Part shown: positions 9,137 through 18,490 of the stretch, in pieces | Layout of the letters: each line of letters starts with the position of its first letter | Position numbering within the stretch: the first letter of the stretch is position 1 | Source: Brevibacillus agri | GTDB lineage: Bacteria > Bacillota > Bacilli > Brevibacillales > Brevibacillaceae | NCBI RefSeq assembly: GCF_004117055.1 | Contig: NZ_CP026363.1 | Span: forward strand, 1,789,501-1,853,500 | Direction of reading: 5' to 3' | Length of the DNA: 64,000 nucleotides | Notes under the pieces: generated by a model | Database searches by the model: none | Told to the model about the DNA's origin: nothing | Seen by the model: only the letters and a program-made list of their open reading frames with translations | Made by a program: the position numbers and the translations under genes

Positions 9137-11275
9137 ATGCAATGCGAAATCTGCAAACAACGACAAGCAACTGTTTCCGTTCATATACAAGTGCAAAACA
9201 ACCGGCAAGCCTACCAGCTTTGCAAGGAATGCCACGCCAAGCTGGGCAGCAAAATGGGAATCGGCATGGGCATGGGCTTCACTCCGTTTTCCTCCTTCTC
9301 CGGTCTGGACGAGTTCCTGCAAGGCTTCGCCCAGGCGCAAGCGAAGGGCGGCAAGCCTAAAGCGCAAGAGCCGCAAGTACCGGACCGCGGCGGCATTCTC
9401 GACGAGCTGGGCCGCAATTTGAACGATGCGGCGCGCGCCGGGCTGATCGATCCGGTGATCGGACGCGACCAGGAAATCGAGCGCGTCATCGAGATTTTGA
9501 ACCGCCGCAACAAAAACAACCCGGTTCTGATCGGGGAGCCAGGGGTAGGGAAGACGGCGATTGCGGAAGGACTGGCGCTGCGCATTACCGAAGGGCAAGT
9601 GCCTGCCAAGCTGAAAAACAAGCAGGTGTACGTGCTGGACGTCGCTTCGCTGGTAGCGGGCACAGGGATTCGCGGGCAGTTCGAGGAAAAGATGAAGCAA
9701 GTCATCGCCGAGCTGCAAGCGCGTAAAAACGTCATTTTGTTCGTCGATGAAATTCACCTGCTGGTAGGCGCTGGCTCTGCGGAAGGCTCCATGGACGCAG
9801 GCAACATCCTCAAGCCTGCCCTGGCGCGCGGCGAGCTGCAGTTGATCGGGGCTACCACATTGAAAGAGTACCGCATCATCGAAAAAGACGCTGCGCTGGA
9901 GCGCCGCCTGCAGCCAGTGATGGTCAAAGAGCCAACAGTGGAAGCCGCCATCGAAATTTTGCAAGGGCTGCGTCCGAAGTACGAGGCGTTCCACCAAGTC
10001 TCCTACTCCGACGACGTGATCCGGGCTTGCGTGGAATACTCGCACCGCTACATTCAGGACCGTTTCCTGCCTGACAAGGCGATTGACCTGATGGATGAAG
10101 CGGGCTCGCGCCTGAACCTGCGTTCGTCCGGGGCAGACACCGCCCACCTGCATGAGCGGCTGGCGCAAATCAACCAGGAGAAAAAAGCCGCGACCGAGCA
10201 AGAAAACTACGAGCAAGCAGCCCGCCTGCGCGACGAGGAAGCAGAAATTCTCGCCAAGCTCGATCAACTGGATGGAGCGGCCAATCGCGTGCAGGTCGAA
10301 GTGGCAGACATTCAGGAGATGATCGAGCAAAAGACAGGCATTCCGGTCCGCAAGCTGCAAAGCGACGAGCAAGAGCGGATGAAAAATTTGGCGGCGCATC
10401 TCGAAGCCAAAGTGATCGGTCAGTCCGAAGCCGTCAAACAGGTCGCCAAGGCGATTCGCCGCAGCCGCGCCGGACTGAAGCCGAAAAACAGACCGATTGC
10501 CTCCTTCCTGTTCGTCGGGCCGACTGGCGTAGGGAAAACCGAGCTGTCCAAGGCGCTCGCCGAGGAGCTGTTCGGTACGCGCGATTCGATGATCCGTCTC
10601 GACATGAGCGAGTACATGGAGAAGCATTCCGTCTCCAAGCTGATCGGTTCGCCACCAGGGTATGTGGGCCACGAGGAAGCAGGGCAGTTGACCGAGCGCG
10701 TGCGCCGCAACCCGTACAGCATCATTTTGCTCGATGAGATTGAAAAGGCACACCCTGACGTCATGCACATGTTCCTGCAAATTTTGGAGGACGGCCGCTT
10801 GACAGACAGCCAGGGCCGCACCGTGAACTTCAAGGAAACCGTCATTATCGCGACGAGCAACGCGGGTGTGACCGAGCGCAAAATCTCCGTCGGCTTCGGA
10901 GCAGAGTCGCCTAAGCCTGGCACCGTGCTCGACTCGCTGGGCGCGTACTTCAAGCCGGAATTTTTGAACCGCTTCGACTCGATCATTTCTTTCGCTCATC
11001 TGGAAAAACACGATCTGGTCAAAATCGTCGAGCTGCTGCTGCAAGATGTCATGGCAAATCTGAAAGAGCAAGGCATGGAGCTTGCCGTTACAGACGCCGC
11101 CAAGGAAAAGCTGGCAGAGCTGGGCTACAACCCCGCATTCGGGGCGCGTCCGCTGCGCCGTGTCATTTCGCAGTACGTAGAGGACGGCATCGCCGACCTG
11201 GTGATGGAGGAAGCGGATGTGCGCTCGATCGTAGTCGATGTCGAGGAAGACCGCATTCGCGTGAAAAAAGCATAA
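9137..11275 (+). CDS. clpE: ATP-dependent Clp protease ATP-binding subunit ClpE
   Basis: HSP100 unfoldase that feeds ClpP and disaggregates heat-damaged proteins in the cytoplasm. 712 residues. The N-terminus carries the ClpE zinc finger (Cys3, Cys6, Cys29, Cys32) instead of the ClpC N-domain. Two AAA+ modules follow: Walker A GEPGVGKT with Walker [10 protein letters not shown], then GPTGVGKTE with [10 protein letters not shown]. Between them is a UVR-like coiled coil ([17 protein letters not shown]). The C-terminal D2-small domain ([13 protein letters not shown]) is complete. The ATG lies 10 nt after GGGGGT. Expression is governed by two CtsR boxes at 9011-9063. It is monocistronic. Confidence 0.96.
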   Translation: MQCEICKQRQATVSVHIQVQNNRQAYQLCKECHAKLGSKMGIGMGMGFTPFSSFSGLDEFLQGFAQAQAKGGKPKAQEPQVPDRGGILDELGRNLNDAARAGLIDPVIGRDQEIERVIEILNRRNKNNPVLIGEPGVGKTAIAEGLALRITEGQVPAKLKNKQVYVLDVASLVAGTGIRGQFEEKMKQVIAELQARKNVILFVDEIHLLVGAGSAEGSMDAGNILKPALARGELQLIGATTLKEYRIIEKDAALERRLQPVMVKEPTVEAAIEILQGLRPKYEAFHQVSYSDDVIRACVEYSHRYIQDRFLPDKAIDLMDEAGSRLNLRSSGADTAHLHERLAQINQEKKAATEQENYEQAARLRDEEAEILAKLDQLDGAANRVQVEVADIQEMIEQKTGIPVRKLQSDEQERMKNLAAHLEAKVIGQSEAVKQVAKAIRRSRAGLKPKNRPIASFLFVGPTGVGKTELSKALAEELFGTRDSMIRLDMSEYMEKHSVSKLIGSPPGYVGHEEAGQLTERVRRNPYSIILLDEIEKAHPDVMHMFLQILEDGRLTDSQGRTVNFKETVIIATSNAGVTERKISVGFGAESPKPGTVLDSLGAYFKPEFLNRFDSIISFAHLEKHDLVKIVELLLQDVMANLKEQGMELAVTDAAKEKLAELGYNPAFGARPLRRVISQYVEDGIADLVMEEADVRSIVVDVEEDRIRVKKA

Positions 11276-11381
11276 AGACCCGCCAGACGGCAGGTCCCGA
11301 AACGAGAAGAACCCCTTTTGCCGAGGCCGCTGAAGAACTTAGGTTTTGCCGGTGACTTGAGATTTTTGTAAAAAAATAAGC

Positions 11382-11420
11382 GACACCTGTTCCGTTTTTC
11401 CTGGCAGGTGTCGCTTTTTT
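11382..11420 (+). terminator. Strong hairpin with T run downstream of clpE
   Basis: GCGACACCTG pairs perfectly with CAGGTGTCGC and is followed by TTTTTT. It lies inside the IS1182-like remnant but is correctly placed to end the clpE transcript. A weaker hairpin without a T run sits at 11278-11297. Confidence 0.75.
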
Positions 11421-11437
11421 GTTACTGCATTTCCCTT

Positions 11438-11566
11438 TTATTCGTCATATATAAAGGAGAAATCCACAAGTTCATTGATTTGGCGCAACATGTTATCTTT
11501 AGGGACAACAAGGTCATAGAGTGCGGTGTAGGGACTAAACGCAAATGAGATCTGTGGCTGGAACAT
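11438..11566 (-). pseudogene. IS1182-family transposase, N-terminal fragment
   Basis: 42 residues beginning MFQPQISFAFSPY, followed by LYDLVVPKDNMLRQINELV and ending DFSFIYDE. This matches the conserved start of IS1182-type DDE transposases, which normally continue with a helix rich in Lys-Tyr-Cys and total more than 450 residues. The frame stops with TAA right after YDE, at the edge of a hairpin, so everything including the DDE catalytic core is missing. It is a fossil and not an active gene. Confidence 0.75.
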
Positions 11567-11611
11567 GGGGCTTCAACCCTTTCGCCGTGATGCTTTAAGT
11601 ATACATAGAAA

Positions 11612-11653
11612 AAGGTACAGCCGCCTCAAAAATGAGGGGACTGTACCTTCTTT
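11612..11653. repeat. Inverted repeat inside the IS1182-like remnant
   Basis: AAGGTACAG and CTGTACCTT pair perfectly around a ~20-nt loop that itself contains CCTCAAAAATGAGG. It may be a subterminal structure of the element, or a terminator for transcripts entering from the right. Confidence 0.55.
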
Positions 11654-11715
11654 GTAAGTAAAGACTTTTTCAGTGGCCTCTTTTGCCGGGGGGTTCTTTT
11701 TTGCTTGCGGACGAT

Positions 11716-12315
11716 TCAGTCATTTCCCGCTTGCTTGTTCACCGTATGCAGCAGTTGTCTTTTTGCCCGAATTTTTCGCACCAGGAGTCCTATCAACAAA
11801 ATCGGGATCATCAGCAAAAACACGTACAAGGAGACATGACCGACCATGTTTTCCGCCATCCGCCCATAATAATAAAACAGGAAGCCGACGACGTAAAATT
11901 TGACAGCCCTTCCGATGGCCGCGTAGCCAATCAGCTTCCAGAGCGGGTAGTTCAGACAGCCGGACAAGATCGTAAACACTTTGAACGGGATCGGCGTAAA
12001 CGAGCCGACAAAAATGGCGACTTCGCCCCGTTTTTGAAACATCTCCGTCGCCGAGTCAATCCATTCTTTTTTGAGCAGTTTGTACAGGACAGAGTGACCC
12101 AAGAGTTTGCCGAGATAGTAACCGACTGGTGTTCCAAGCAGACAGGCGATATATCCTGCCGTAGCAATCCATAAAGCCGAGGATGGATCGATCAGGCTTA
12201 ATGAAACCTGCAGAAAGAACACGGGAACGGGGAAGATGATGGCGTCTGCAAAAGAATGGATGACGACTCCCCAAATGCCGTATTCCATCAAAAAATCTAA
12301 AACGTTCTGAACCAT
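11716..12315 (-). CDS. DedA/VTT-domain integral membrane protein (YqaA-like)
   Basis: 199 residues with about five hydrophobic segments. DedA-superfamily proteins are lipid scramblases or transporters of the inner membrane. The family hallmarks are present: the re-entrant region IIFPVPVFFLQVSLSLIDP, the glycine-rich GTPVGYYLGKLLG, and F-x-x-RG-x-x-x-IFVGSFTPIPFK. The ATG follows AAGGAG by 7 nt. The 3' end abuts the IS1182-like remnant but the reading frame is complete, with a basic C-terminal tail. It lacks the glutamate of classical DedA F-x-x-R-x-x-P motifs in part, so it groups better with the YqaA branch. Physiological substrate unknown. Confidence 0.8.
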   Translation of the reverse strand: MVQNVLDFLMEYGIWGVVIHSFADAIIFPVPVFFLQVSLSLIDPSSALWIATAGYIACLLGTPVGYYLGKLLGHSVLYKLLKKEWIDSATEMFQKRGEVAIFVGSFTPIPFKVFTILSGCLNYPLWKLIGYAAIGRAVKFYVVGFLFYYYGRMAENMVGHVSLYVFLLMIPILLIGLLVRKIRAKRQLLHTVNKQAGND

Positions 12316-12426
12316 TTCATTCTCCTTTGTCCATCTCTCAAAATCCGCCTGCTGCGGCGGAAAAAATGGGTAGAGTCATGTTGCGAACCGCCAATCAAGC
12401 TCGCGCCGGATTTTTACCTTTCTTCA

Positions 12427-13392
12427 TTATAACCGCATCGCATGCAATACCGCCATCAACTGATTGATTCCTTTTTCAACCGCTTCTTCCTTGACGTTGG
12501 ATACGTCTAGCTTCAATATATTTTCTCTGGGAATCTTGGAATAGCTTTTCAAATAAATCGTGCGGCCGAAGCGGTCGTAGGCGAACAGCGGGTCTGCCTT
12601 GCTGTCGTGCTCCAGATCCGCCATATGGTCGTCTTCCACGATGTAGACGTCGTATTGCTGCGCCAGCTCGGCAATCCGCTGTTTTTCTTTGCGGCTGTAC
12701 GTCGTTCCGAGCGGGCTGTGGAAGCGCGGCATCGTGTAAAAAAATTTGATCTTTTCTGTACGAAACAGTCGTTCCAACTCGTCCAGATCAATCCCTTGCG
12801 CCGTTCGCCGGATGCCTTTTACCGGAAGCTTGTGCAACTGCACATATTCGATAAACAGGTGGTAGCTTGGCTGCTCGATCAGCACGGTTTCCCGGCCGTT
12901 CGGAAACGGGATCGTACACAAGATGGACAGCGCCTGCTGAACGCCTGCCGTGATGAACATGTTCGCAGGCTTGGCAAACACCTGATGGTTCGCGAGGTGC
13001 CTGGCGATCACGGGGATCAGCGTCGGCAAGCCTTTGGGAGTGCCGTACAGAAACAGATCGTTGCGGTACGTCTCAATCGCTTTATTGATACAGTGCTGGA
13101 AGTCGAGATAGGGAAACACGTCCGGATCAGGGGCAGAGGTGGCAAAGTCGATGATGTCTGTATCCTTTTGCTCGGCTTCCCGCTCTTATTTCACGACGTA
13201 AAAGCCGCTGCGGTCTACCGAGTAGATGAGGTGACGCTTTTCCAGTTCGTTCAAAGCCGAAATGACAGTGCTTTTGCTGCATTGATACCGGGCAGACAGC
13301 TCGCGGATGGAGGGCAGCTTGTCTCCGTCCTGGTAGGCGAGGCTTGCGAGATTGTGTATCGGTACAGATCGGCTTTTTTTGCATTGTAGCAC
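12427..13392 (-). pseudogene. MocR/PdxR-type GntR regulator, broken
   Basis: The family joins a GntR winged helix to an aminotransferase-fold PLP domain. The HTH half (GDKLPSIRELSARYQCSKSTV, LEKRHLIYSVDRSGFYVV) is followed by an in-frame TAA at 13186-13188. The same frame then continues into the aminotransferase half (ATSAPDPDVFPYLDF, ITAGVQQALSIL, YHLFIEYVQL, YIVEDDHMADLEHD, IYLKSYSKI). After the PLP-lysine region SYSKI the sequence jumps to a short C-terminal piece (VSNVKEEAVEKGINQL), so ~100 residues are deleted, and the N-terminus also looks shortened. The gene is therefore damaged at three places. MocR genes commonly sit divergent to a DMT exporter, as here at 13461. Confidence 0.82.
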
Positions 13393-13460
13393 GATTGGCG
13401 CCACATTACTATGAAAGCAAGAAGAACAGTTGCATATGCAACGATTGAGGAGAGATTTGT

Positions 13461-14405
13461 TTGAAAGATCAACCAAAAGCGATACTGGCTGCCCTGCTGA
13501 ATGCCCTGATCGTCGGCCTGTCTTTTCTATTCGTCAAAATGGCGCTCACGGCAGCAAGTCCGCTTGATACGATGGCGCACCGCTTTACGGTGGCGCTTGT
13601 CGCAGCTTCGATTCCGCTTGTGTGCGGCTGGATTCGGCTGTCGATCAAGCCGCGGGATATGTTGTCCATTCTGCCGCTTGCCTTGCTCTATCCGGCGCTC
13701 TTTTTCGGGCTGCAGACGTTCGGGCTGGTCTACACGACATCGTCGGAGGCGGGCATTATTACGGCGACAGTGCCGATCTTCACGATGATAATGGCCGCCT
13801 TGTTTCTGAAAGAGACGTCGACCTGGCTGCAAAAGCTGTCCACGCTCCTGTCTGTCGCGGGCGTCGTGTTCATTTTCGCGATGAAAGGAGCGGGGGTGGG
13901 GATGGGCGACAGCATCGGGACGGTTTTGATCCTGCTGTCGGCTCTTTCGCTGGCCGGGTATAGCGTGCTCGCCAAGAAGATGACAAAAGCCTTCCATTAT
14001 ATAGACGTAACGTATATGGTTTCGGTTATCGGTTTTGTGTCATTTAATGCGCTGGCTTTGATCCGGCACGGCTCGGAAGGAACGCTGTCCGCCTTTTTCG
14101 TGCCGTTCAGCCATTCGCCGTTCGTCATCGCAATCTTGTACTTGGGGGTGCTGTCTTCGTTGGTGACGTCGTTCATGACGAATTTTGCCCTCTCGAAAAT
14201 GGAAGCGTCAAAAATGAGTGTATTCAACAACCTATCTACGATCGTGACGATTGCGGCTGGCGCGCTTTTCCTGCAAGAACAGCTCGCCTACTACCACCTG
14301 CTCGGCGCTCTCATGATTATTTTGGGCGTAGTCGGGACCAATTTCCTAGGGAACAAACAGCGCGCAGCACAGGTTGGGCGCACGCCAAAATCGCCTTCGC
14401 TGTAG
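13461..14405 (+). CDS. EamA/DMT-superfamily transporter
   Basis: 314 residues with ten predicted membrane helices in two EamA repeats (first ILAALLNALIVGLSFLFVK through VAGVVFIFAMK; second GTVLILLSALSLAGYSVLA through ALMIILGVVGTNF). Such drug/metabolite transporters export amino acids, purines or vitamers across the plasma membrane. The signature FLQEQLAYYHLLGALMIILG near the end is typical. The TTG start lies 6 nt after GAGGAGAG. It is divergent from a MocR-type regulator that is now a pseudogene, so its original control is probably lost. Substrate unknown. A terminator follows at 14431. Confidence 0.85.
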   Translation: MKDQPKAILAALLNALIVGLSFLFVKMALTAASPLDTMAHRFTVALVAASIPLVCGWIRLSIKPRDMLSILPLALLYPALFFGLQTFGLVYTTSSEAGIITATVPIFTMIMAALFLKETSTWLQKLSTLLSVAGVVFIFAMKGAGVGMGDSIGTVLILLSALSLAGYSVLAKKMTKAFHYIDVTYMVSVIGFVSFNALALIRHGSEGTLSAFFVPFSHSPFVIAILYLGVLSSLVTSFMTNFALSKMEASKMSVFNNLSTIVTIAAGALFLQEQLAYYHLLGALMIILGVVGTNFLGNKQRAAQVGRTPKSPSL

Positions 14406-14430
14406 CGGGCAGCGGGCAGTCCGAACAGGC

Positions 14431-14470
14431 GACGGAGCAGAGAACATTGGTGCTGCTCCGTCTTGTTTTT
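14431..14470 (+). terminator. Terminator after the DMT transporter
   Basis: GACGGAGCAG pairs with CTGCTCCGTC around a ~15-nt loop, followed by TTGTTTTTG. Confidence 0.8.
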
Positions 14471-14531
14471 GTTCGGTTTTGTCTGGAGGACGATCTGCAA
14501 AAAAAATCAGGGGCCAATGCGGGTGAAACTG

Positions 14532-14560
14532 TTTACAAAAACCAGCTAACACGATATAGT
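14532..14560 (+). promoter_or_regulatory. Putative promoter of potABCD
   Basis: TTTACA (14532-14537) and TATAGT (14555-14560) are 17 bp apart, 46 bp upstream of potA. A second TATAAT occurs at 14579-14584 without a good -35. Confidence 0.6.
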
Positions 14561-14605
14561 TACCTAGATTGCTATGAGTATAATGACATATGGTGAGATG
14601 ACAGA

Positions 14606-15592
14606 ATGAAAACGATTATTCATCTGGATTCAATTGAAAAAAGCTTTCACGGTTCCATCGTCGTCCCCTCTTTTTCTCTCTCCATTGAAGAAGGGGAGTT
14701 TTTGACGTTGCTCGGCCCGAGCGGCTGTGGCAAGACGACGCTTTTGCGGATGATTGCTGGATTTGAGGAGCCGACCTCCGGGGAGATTTTTCTCGACGAG
14801 AAGCCGCTCACCCATGTGCCTCCTTACCAACGGGACATGAACATGGTGTTCCAGCAATACGCCTTGTTTCCGCACATGACTGTCGAGCAAAACATTTTGT
14901 TCGGATTGAAAATGAAAAAGGTAAGTGCCAGTGAGCAAAAGAAGCGCCTGGAGGAAGTGTTGCAGTACGTGCAACTGACCGAGCTGAGAAAGCGCACGCC
15001 GAAGCAGCTCTCTGGCGGACAGCAGCAGCGGGTAGCGATCGCCCGGGCGATTATCAACAATCCGCGCGTCCTGTTGTTGGACGAGCCACTTGGCGCCTTG
15101 GACTACCAGTTGCGCAAAAGCTTGCAGTTGGAGCTGAAAAACCTGCAAAAAAACCTCGGGATCACGTTCATCTACGTCACCCATGACCAGGAAGAAGCGA
15201 TGGCGATGTCAGACCGGATCGCGGTCATGAACAAGGGACGGATCGAGCAGATTGCTTCCCCGGCAGAGATTTACAACCATCCGCAAACGCTGTTTGTCGC
15301 TACGTTTATCGGCGAGAACAACATTTTCCGCGAAAACGGCACGAACACAGCGGTCCGTCCGGAAAAGATCAAGCTGTATCAGCCGCATACGGAGCCTGAG
15401 AAGCACAAGAAGCAGGGGACGATTACCGACGCGGTATTCCTCGGCAACCTGCGCAAAGTGTTTATCCGCCTGGACAGCCAGGACATGACGGTAATGGCGC
15501 ATCAGTATGCGGGCGACGGCCTGGACTGGAAGGTGGGAGATCGGGTAGCTCTTGGTTGGGCGCAGACGGACGAGGTGATCCTGACTTGTTGA
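14606..15592 (+). CDS. potA: Spermidine/putrescine ABC transporter, ATP-binding protein PotA
   Basis: Energises polyamine import at the inner face of the membrane. 328 residues. ABC landmarks in order: Walker A GPSGCGKTT, Q-loop MVFQQYALFPHMTV, signature LSGGQQQRVAIARA, Walker B VLLLDEPLGALD and switch His in YVTHDQEEA. The C-terminal ~90 residues form the regulatory TOBE region (TAVRPEKIKL, LGNLRKVFIRL), somewhat short for the family. Its stop overlaps the potB start. All four pot genes run in the same direction with overlaps or short gaps, so one operon is very likely. Confidence 0.93.
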   Translation: MKTIIHLDSIEKSFHGSIVVPSFSLSIEEGEFLTLLGPSGCGKTTLLRMIAGFEEPTSGEIFLDEKPLTHVPPYQRDMNMVFQQYALFPHMTVEQNILFGLKMKKVSASEQKKRLEEVLQYVQLTELRKRTPKQLSGGQQQRVAIARAIINNPRVLLLDEPLGALDYQLRKSLQLELKNLQKNLGITFIYVTHDQEEAMAMSDRIAVMNKGRIEQIASPAEIYNHPQTLFVATFIGENNIFRENGTNTAVRPEKIKLYQPHTEPEKHKKQGTITDAVFLGNLRKVFIRLDSQDMTVMAHQYAGDGLDWKVGDRVALGWAQTDEVILTC

Positions 15593-16440
15593 ACAAAAAG
15601 CCGGTAAAACTGCTCGCGGCACCCGCCCTTTTGTGGATGGGTGTGCTTTTCGTCCTGCCCATGCTCCTGATTGCGCTGTTATCGTTTTTAAAAAGAGGCA
15701 CATACGGGCAAGTTGTCTATGAGTTTACGCTGAACAATTACATTCGCATCCTGGACCCTTTGTACGGGCAAATTTTCGCGGACACGCTGGTGGTCGCCAT
15801 CCTGACGACGTTTTTGTCGATCGTCTGCGGCTATCCGCTCGCGTACTACATCTCCCGGCTGGAAAAGTCTTCGCAGCAAATTTGGCTGCTCTTGGTGATG
15901 ATTCCGTTCTGGATCAACTTCCTCGTCCGGTCCTACGCCTGGGTCATCATCCTGCGCTCGCAAGGCGTCGTCAATACGATTTTGCAGTCGCTGGGGCTTA
16001 TCACGGAACCGTTGCCGCTGTTGTACAATTCCGGCTCGGTGCTGCTCGGCATGGTGTACACGCTTTTGCCGTTCATGGTGCTGCCGATTTACGTGTCGCT
16101 GGAGCAGATGGACCGCCGCAAGCTGGAAGCCGCTTACGACCTCGGGGCGACTCCGTGGAAAGCGTTCTGGCATGTGACGTTGCCGATGACCAAAACAGGC
16201 GTCGTCACCGGATCAATTCTCGTGTTCGTCTCCTCCATCGGGATGTTCGTCGTCCCGGATGTGATGGGCGGAGCGAAGTCAGCCCTGATCGGAAACGTCA
16301 TCCAGAACCAGTTTCTCTCGGCGCGTGACTGGCCGTTTGGCTCGGCGCTGTCCATCGTGCTGATGCTTCTGTCGATGCTTCTCATTCTTCTCTACTTCCG
16401 CGCGGCCAAAGCGGGCGAAGCGAAGGAGGGAGCAGCATGA
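15586..16440 (+). CDS. potB: Spermidine/putrescine ABC transporter permease PotB
   Basis: Membrane permease with six predicted helices, half of the PotBC channel. The chosen TTG at 15586 lies 7 nt after GAGGTGA and overlaps the potA stop; the in-frame TTG at 15589 is equally possible, whereas the more upstream in-frame TTG at 15556 has no ribosome site. The product begins LNKKPVKLLAAPALLWMGV. The EAA coupling motif is clear: LEAAYDLGATPWKAFWHVTLP. The stop overlaps the potC start as ATGA. Confidence 0.92.
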   Translation: MLNKKPVKLLAAPALLWMGVLFVLPMLLIALLSFLKRGTYGQVVYEFTLNNYIRILDPLYGQIFADTLVVAILTTFLSIVCGYPLAYYISRLEKSSQQIWLLLVMIPFWINFLVRSYAWVIILRSQGVVNTILQSLGLITEPLPLLYNSGSVLLGMVYTLLPFMVLPIYVSLEQMDRRKLEAAYDLGATPWKAFWHVTLPMTKTGVVTGSILVFVSSIGMFVVPDVMGGAKSALIGNVIQNQFLSARDWPFGSALSIVLMLLSMLLILLYFRAAKAGEAKEGAA

Positions 16441-17234
16441 AAACATGGCGCAGACATACGCTGACCGGCTACTCCTGGCTGATGCTCGTCTTTTTGTACT
16501 TGCCGATTGCCATTCTCGTGCTCTACTCGTTCAACGATTCGCGCATCAATGCGACGTGGAACGGATTCACCTGGAAGTGGTATGTATCGTTGTTTGACAA
16601 CCGGCAGGTGATGCAGGCCTTGACGAACAGCCTGTCGATCGGCGTCATCAGCAGCGTGCTGGCGACTGTTCTCGGCACGGCCGCATCGCTTGCGATCAAG
16701 CATTATTCCTTGCGCTGGCGCAACATCGTCAACGGGCTGATTTACTTGCCGATCGTCATTCCCGAGATCATGATGGGACTGGCCCTATTGGTTTTGTTCA
16801 GCCAAGCGCACATCGAGCTTGGCAAATGGACCCTGATTATGGCGCACGTGACGTTTTCCATGCCGTACGTGATGGTCATCATCTCCGCCCGCCTCGCCGA
16901 TATGGGCAAGGAGCTGGAGGAGGCCGCACAAGATTTGGGCGCGACCCCGTGGGAGACGCTGCGCCATGTGACGCTGCCCTTGATTATGCCTGGGATCGTC
17001 GCCGGCTTTTTAATGTCGTTTACGCTATCGCTGGATGATTTCATTATTTCGTTCTTCGTGGCTGGTCCGAATTCGACCACCTTGCCGCTATACATTTACG
17101 GTTTGGTGAAGCGAGGCGTGTCGCCGGAAGTCAATGCGCTTTCGACGCTGCTGATCGTAAGCACAGTGCTTTTGGTCATCATCGCCGAGCTGTTCCGCCG
17201 CAAGGATTCCAAAAACGGTCAGATTCATTTTTAG
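16437..17234 (+). CDS. potC: Spermidine/putrescine ABC transporter permease PotC
   Basis: 265 residues, six predicted helices, starting MKTWRRHTLTGYSWLML. The coupling loop LEEAAQDLGATPWETL-x-HVTLP contacts PotA. It pairs with PotB to form the membrane channel. The ATGA overlap with potB indicates translational coupling. The C-terminus is short and charged (ELFRRKDSKNG). potD follows 48 bp later with its own ribosome site. Confidence 0.93.
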   Translation: MKTWRRHTLTGYSWLMLVFLYLPIAILVLYSFNDSRINATWNGFTWKWYVSLFDNRQVMQALTNSLSIGVISSVLATVLGTAASLAIKHYSLRWRNIVNGLIYLPIVIPEIMMGLALLVLFSQAHIELGKWTLIMAHVTFSMPYVMVIISARLADMGKELEEAAQDLGATPWETLRHVTLPLIMPGIVAGFLMSFTLSLDDFIISFFVAGPNSTTLPLYIYGLVKRGVSPEVNALSTLLIVSTVLLVIIAELFRRKDSKNGQIHF

Positions 17235-17282
17235 TCGACCGAAAAAAACATCCCATACCGATTTGGAGGTTGAGAAGAAAAA

Positions 17283-18335
17283 ATGAAACGTTTCAAGTCC
17301 ATGATGATCGGCGCCCTGACCGCCGTCCTCGCGGTGACAGCAGTCGGCTGCTCATCGTCCGAGCAAGAACAGCAAGTATTGAACATCTACTCCTGGGCCG
17401 ACAACTTCGACCTCGACGTCATTAAAGATTTTGAGCAGAAGTACAACGTCAAGGTCAACTACGACATCTACGGCAGCAACGAGGAAATGCTGGCGAAAAT
17501 CCAGGCGGGCGCCTCGGGCTACGACCTGATCCAGCCGTCCGATTACATGGTCGCGACCATGATTCAGCTCGGCCTGTTGGAAGAGCTGAACAAAGAGAAC
17601 ATCCCGAACATGAAAAACATCGTGTCCACGTTCAAGACGCCTCCTTTTGACAAGGAGAACAAGTACTCGCTCGTCTACACGTGGGGCATTACCGGGATTG
17701 CCTATAACAAGAAGTACGTCAAAGAAACCCCGACAAGCTGGAGCGATCTGTGGAACGAAGCGTACAAAGGCCGCGTCATCATGCTGAACGACCCGCGTGA
17801 AGTCATGGGGATGGCTTTGATTAAAAACGGCTTTTCCAACAGCACAACAAACAAGGACGAGTTGGAAAAATCGTTCGCGGACCTGAAAAAAATGTTGCCG
17901 GGCGTCATGGCTTTTGATACGGACAACATCAAGCAAAAAATGATCGCGGAGGAAGCGTGGATCGGTACGGTCTGGTCTGGCGACGCTGCGATCATCAACG
18001 GCCAAAACCCGGATGTGGAGTACGTCATTCCAAAAGAGGGCGCAACGATCTGGGCGGACACGCTGGCGATTCCAAAAGGAGCCAAGCACAAAGACTTGGC
18101 CGAGAAGTTCATCAACTACCTGATGGACCCTGAGGTCAGCGTGAAAAACTACGAATCCATCGGCTACAGCAACCCGAACGAGCAAGCATACCCGCTGCAC
18201 AGCGAAGAATACCGTTCCAACAAGATGATCTTCCTGGACAAAGCGGACATCGACCGCGCCGAGTGGCTGGTCGACGTCGGCGATACGCTGCAAGAATACG
18301 ACCGCTACTGGACAGAGATGAAGAGCGGCAGGTAA
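17283..18335 (+). CDS. potD: Spermidine/putrescine-binding lipoprotein PotD
   Basis: Extracytoplasmic polyamine receptor anchored as a lipoprotein. 350 residues. Signal peptide MKRFKSMMIGALTAVLA ends in lipobox AVGC with acylated Cys23. Mature domain features match PotD: LNIYSWADNFD at the start, GSNEEMLAKIQAG, YDLIQPSDYMVATM, WSDLWNEAYKGRVIML and EGATIWADTLAIPKGAKH. GGAGG lies ~9 nt before the ATG. It closes the potABCD operon; an imperfect terminator follows. Confidence 0.93.
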   Translation: MKRFKSMMIGALTAVLAVTAVGCSSSEQEQQVLNIYSWADNFDLDVIKDFEQKYNVKVNYDIYGSNEEMLAKIQAGASGYDLIQPSDYMVATMIQLGLLEELNKENIPNMKNIVSTFKTPPFDKENKYSLVYTWGITGIAYNKKYVKETPTSWSDLWNEAYKGRVIMLNDPREVMGMALIKNGFSNSTTNKDELEKSFADLKKMLPGVMAFDTDNIKQKMIAEEAWIGTVWSGDAAIINGQNPDVEYVIPKEGATIWADTLAIPKGAKHKDLAEKFINYLMDPEVSVKNYESIGYSNPNEQAYPLHSEEYRSNKMIFLDKADIDRAEWLVDVGDTLQEYDRYWTEMKSGR

Positions 18336-18340
18336 CAACG

Positions 18341-18380
18341 AAGACCGAGGCTGGGAGAAATCCCGTCTCGGTTTTTTTGT
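18341..18380 (+). terminator. Terminator of the pot operon
   Basis: ACCGAG...CTCGGT stem with an inner GGGA/TCCC extension and TTTTTTTG. Confidence 0.7.
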
Positions 18381-18490
18381 TTCTACTGTAAAGCAGCAAG
18401 CGGTTGCTTGCGAAAGCTCTGCTTGTGCAGCGTTGGTTGGACAAACAAGAAGCAGAGATGAGATAGTAGACGGAAGGAGAGGTGAAAAAT

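Larger units (their letters stand above)
11306..11702. mobile_element. Internally deleted IS1182-like element (MITE-like)
   Basis: The ~400-bp segment is bounded by imperfect inverted repeats. The left end, 11306-11340, reads AGAACCCC...GAGGCCGCTGAAGAACT. The right end, 11662-11702, read on the minus strand, gives AGAACCCC...GAGGCCACTGAAAAAGT. Inside, on the minus strand, is the N-terminal piece of an IS1182-type transposase. Two hairpins flank it (11382-11420 and 11612-11653). Most of the transposase is gone, so the element cannot move by itself. The exact family and the target duplication were not verified. Confidence 0.65.

Noticed and set aside
9059..11071. 670-codon ORF antisense to clpE
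   Set aside because: Shadow of the high-GC clpE sequence; low-complexity His/Gln/Leu composition and no start signals.
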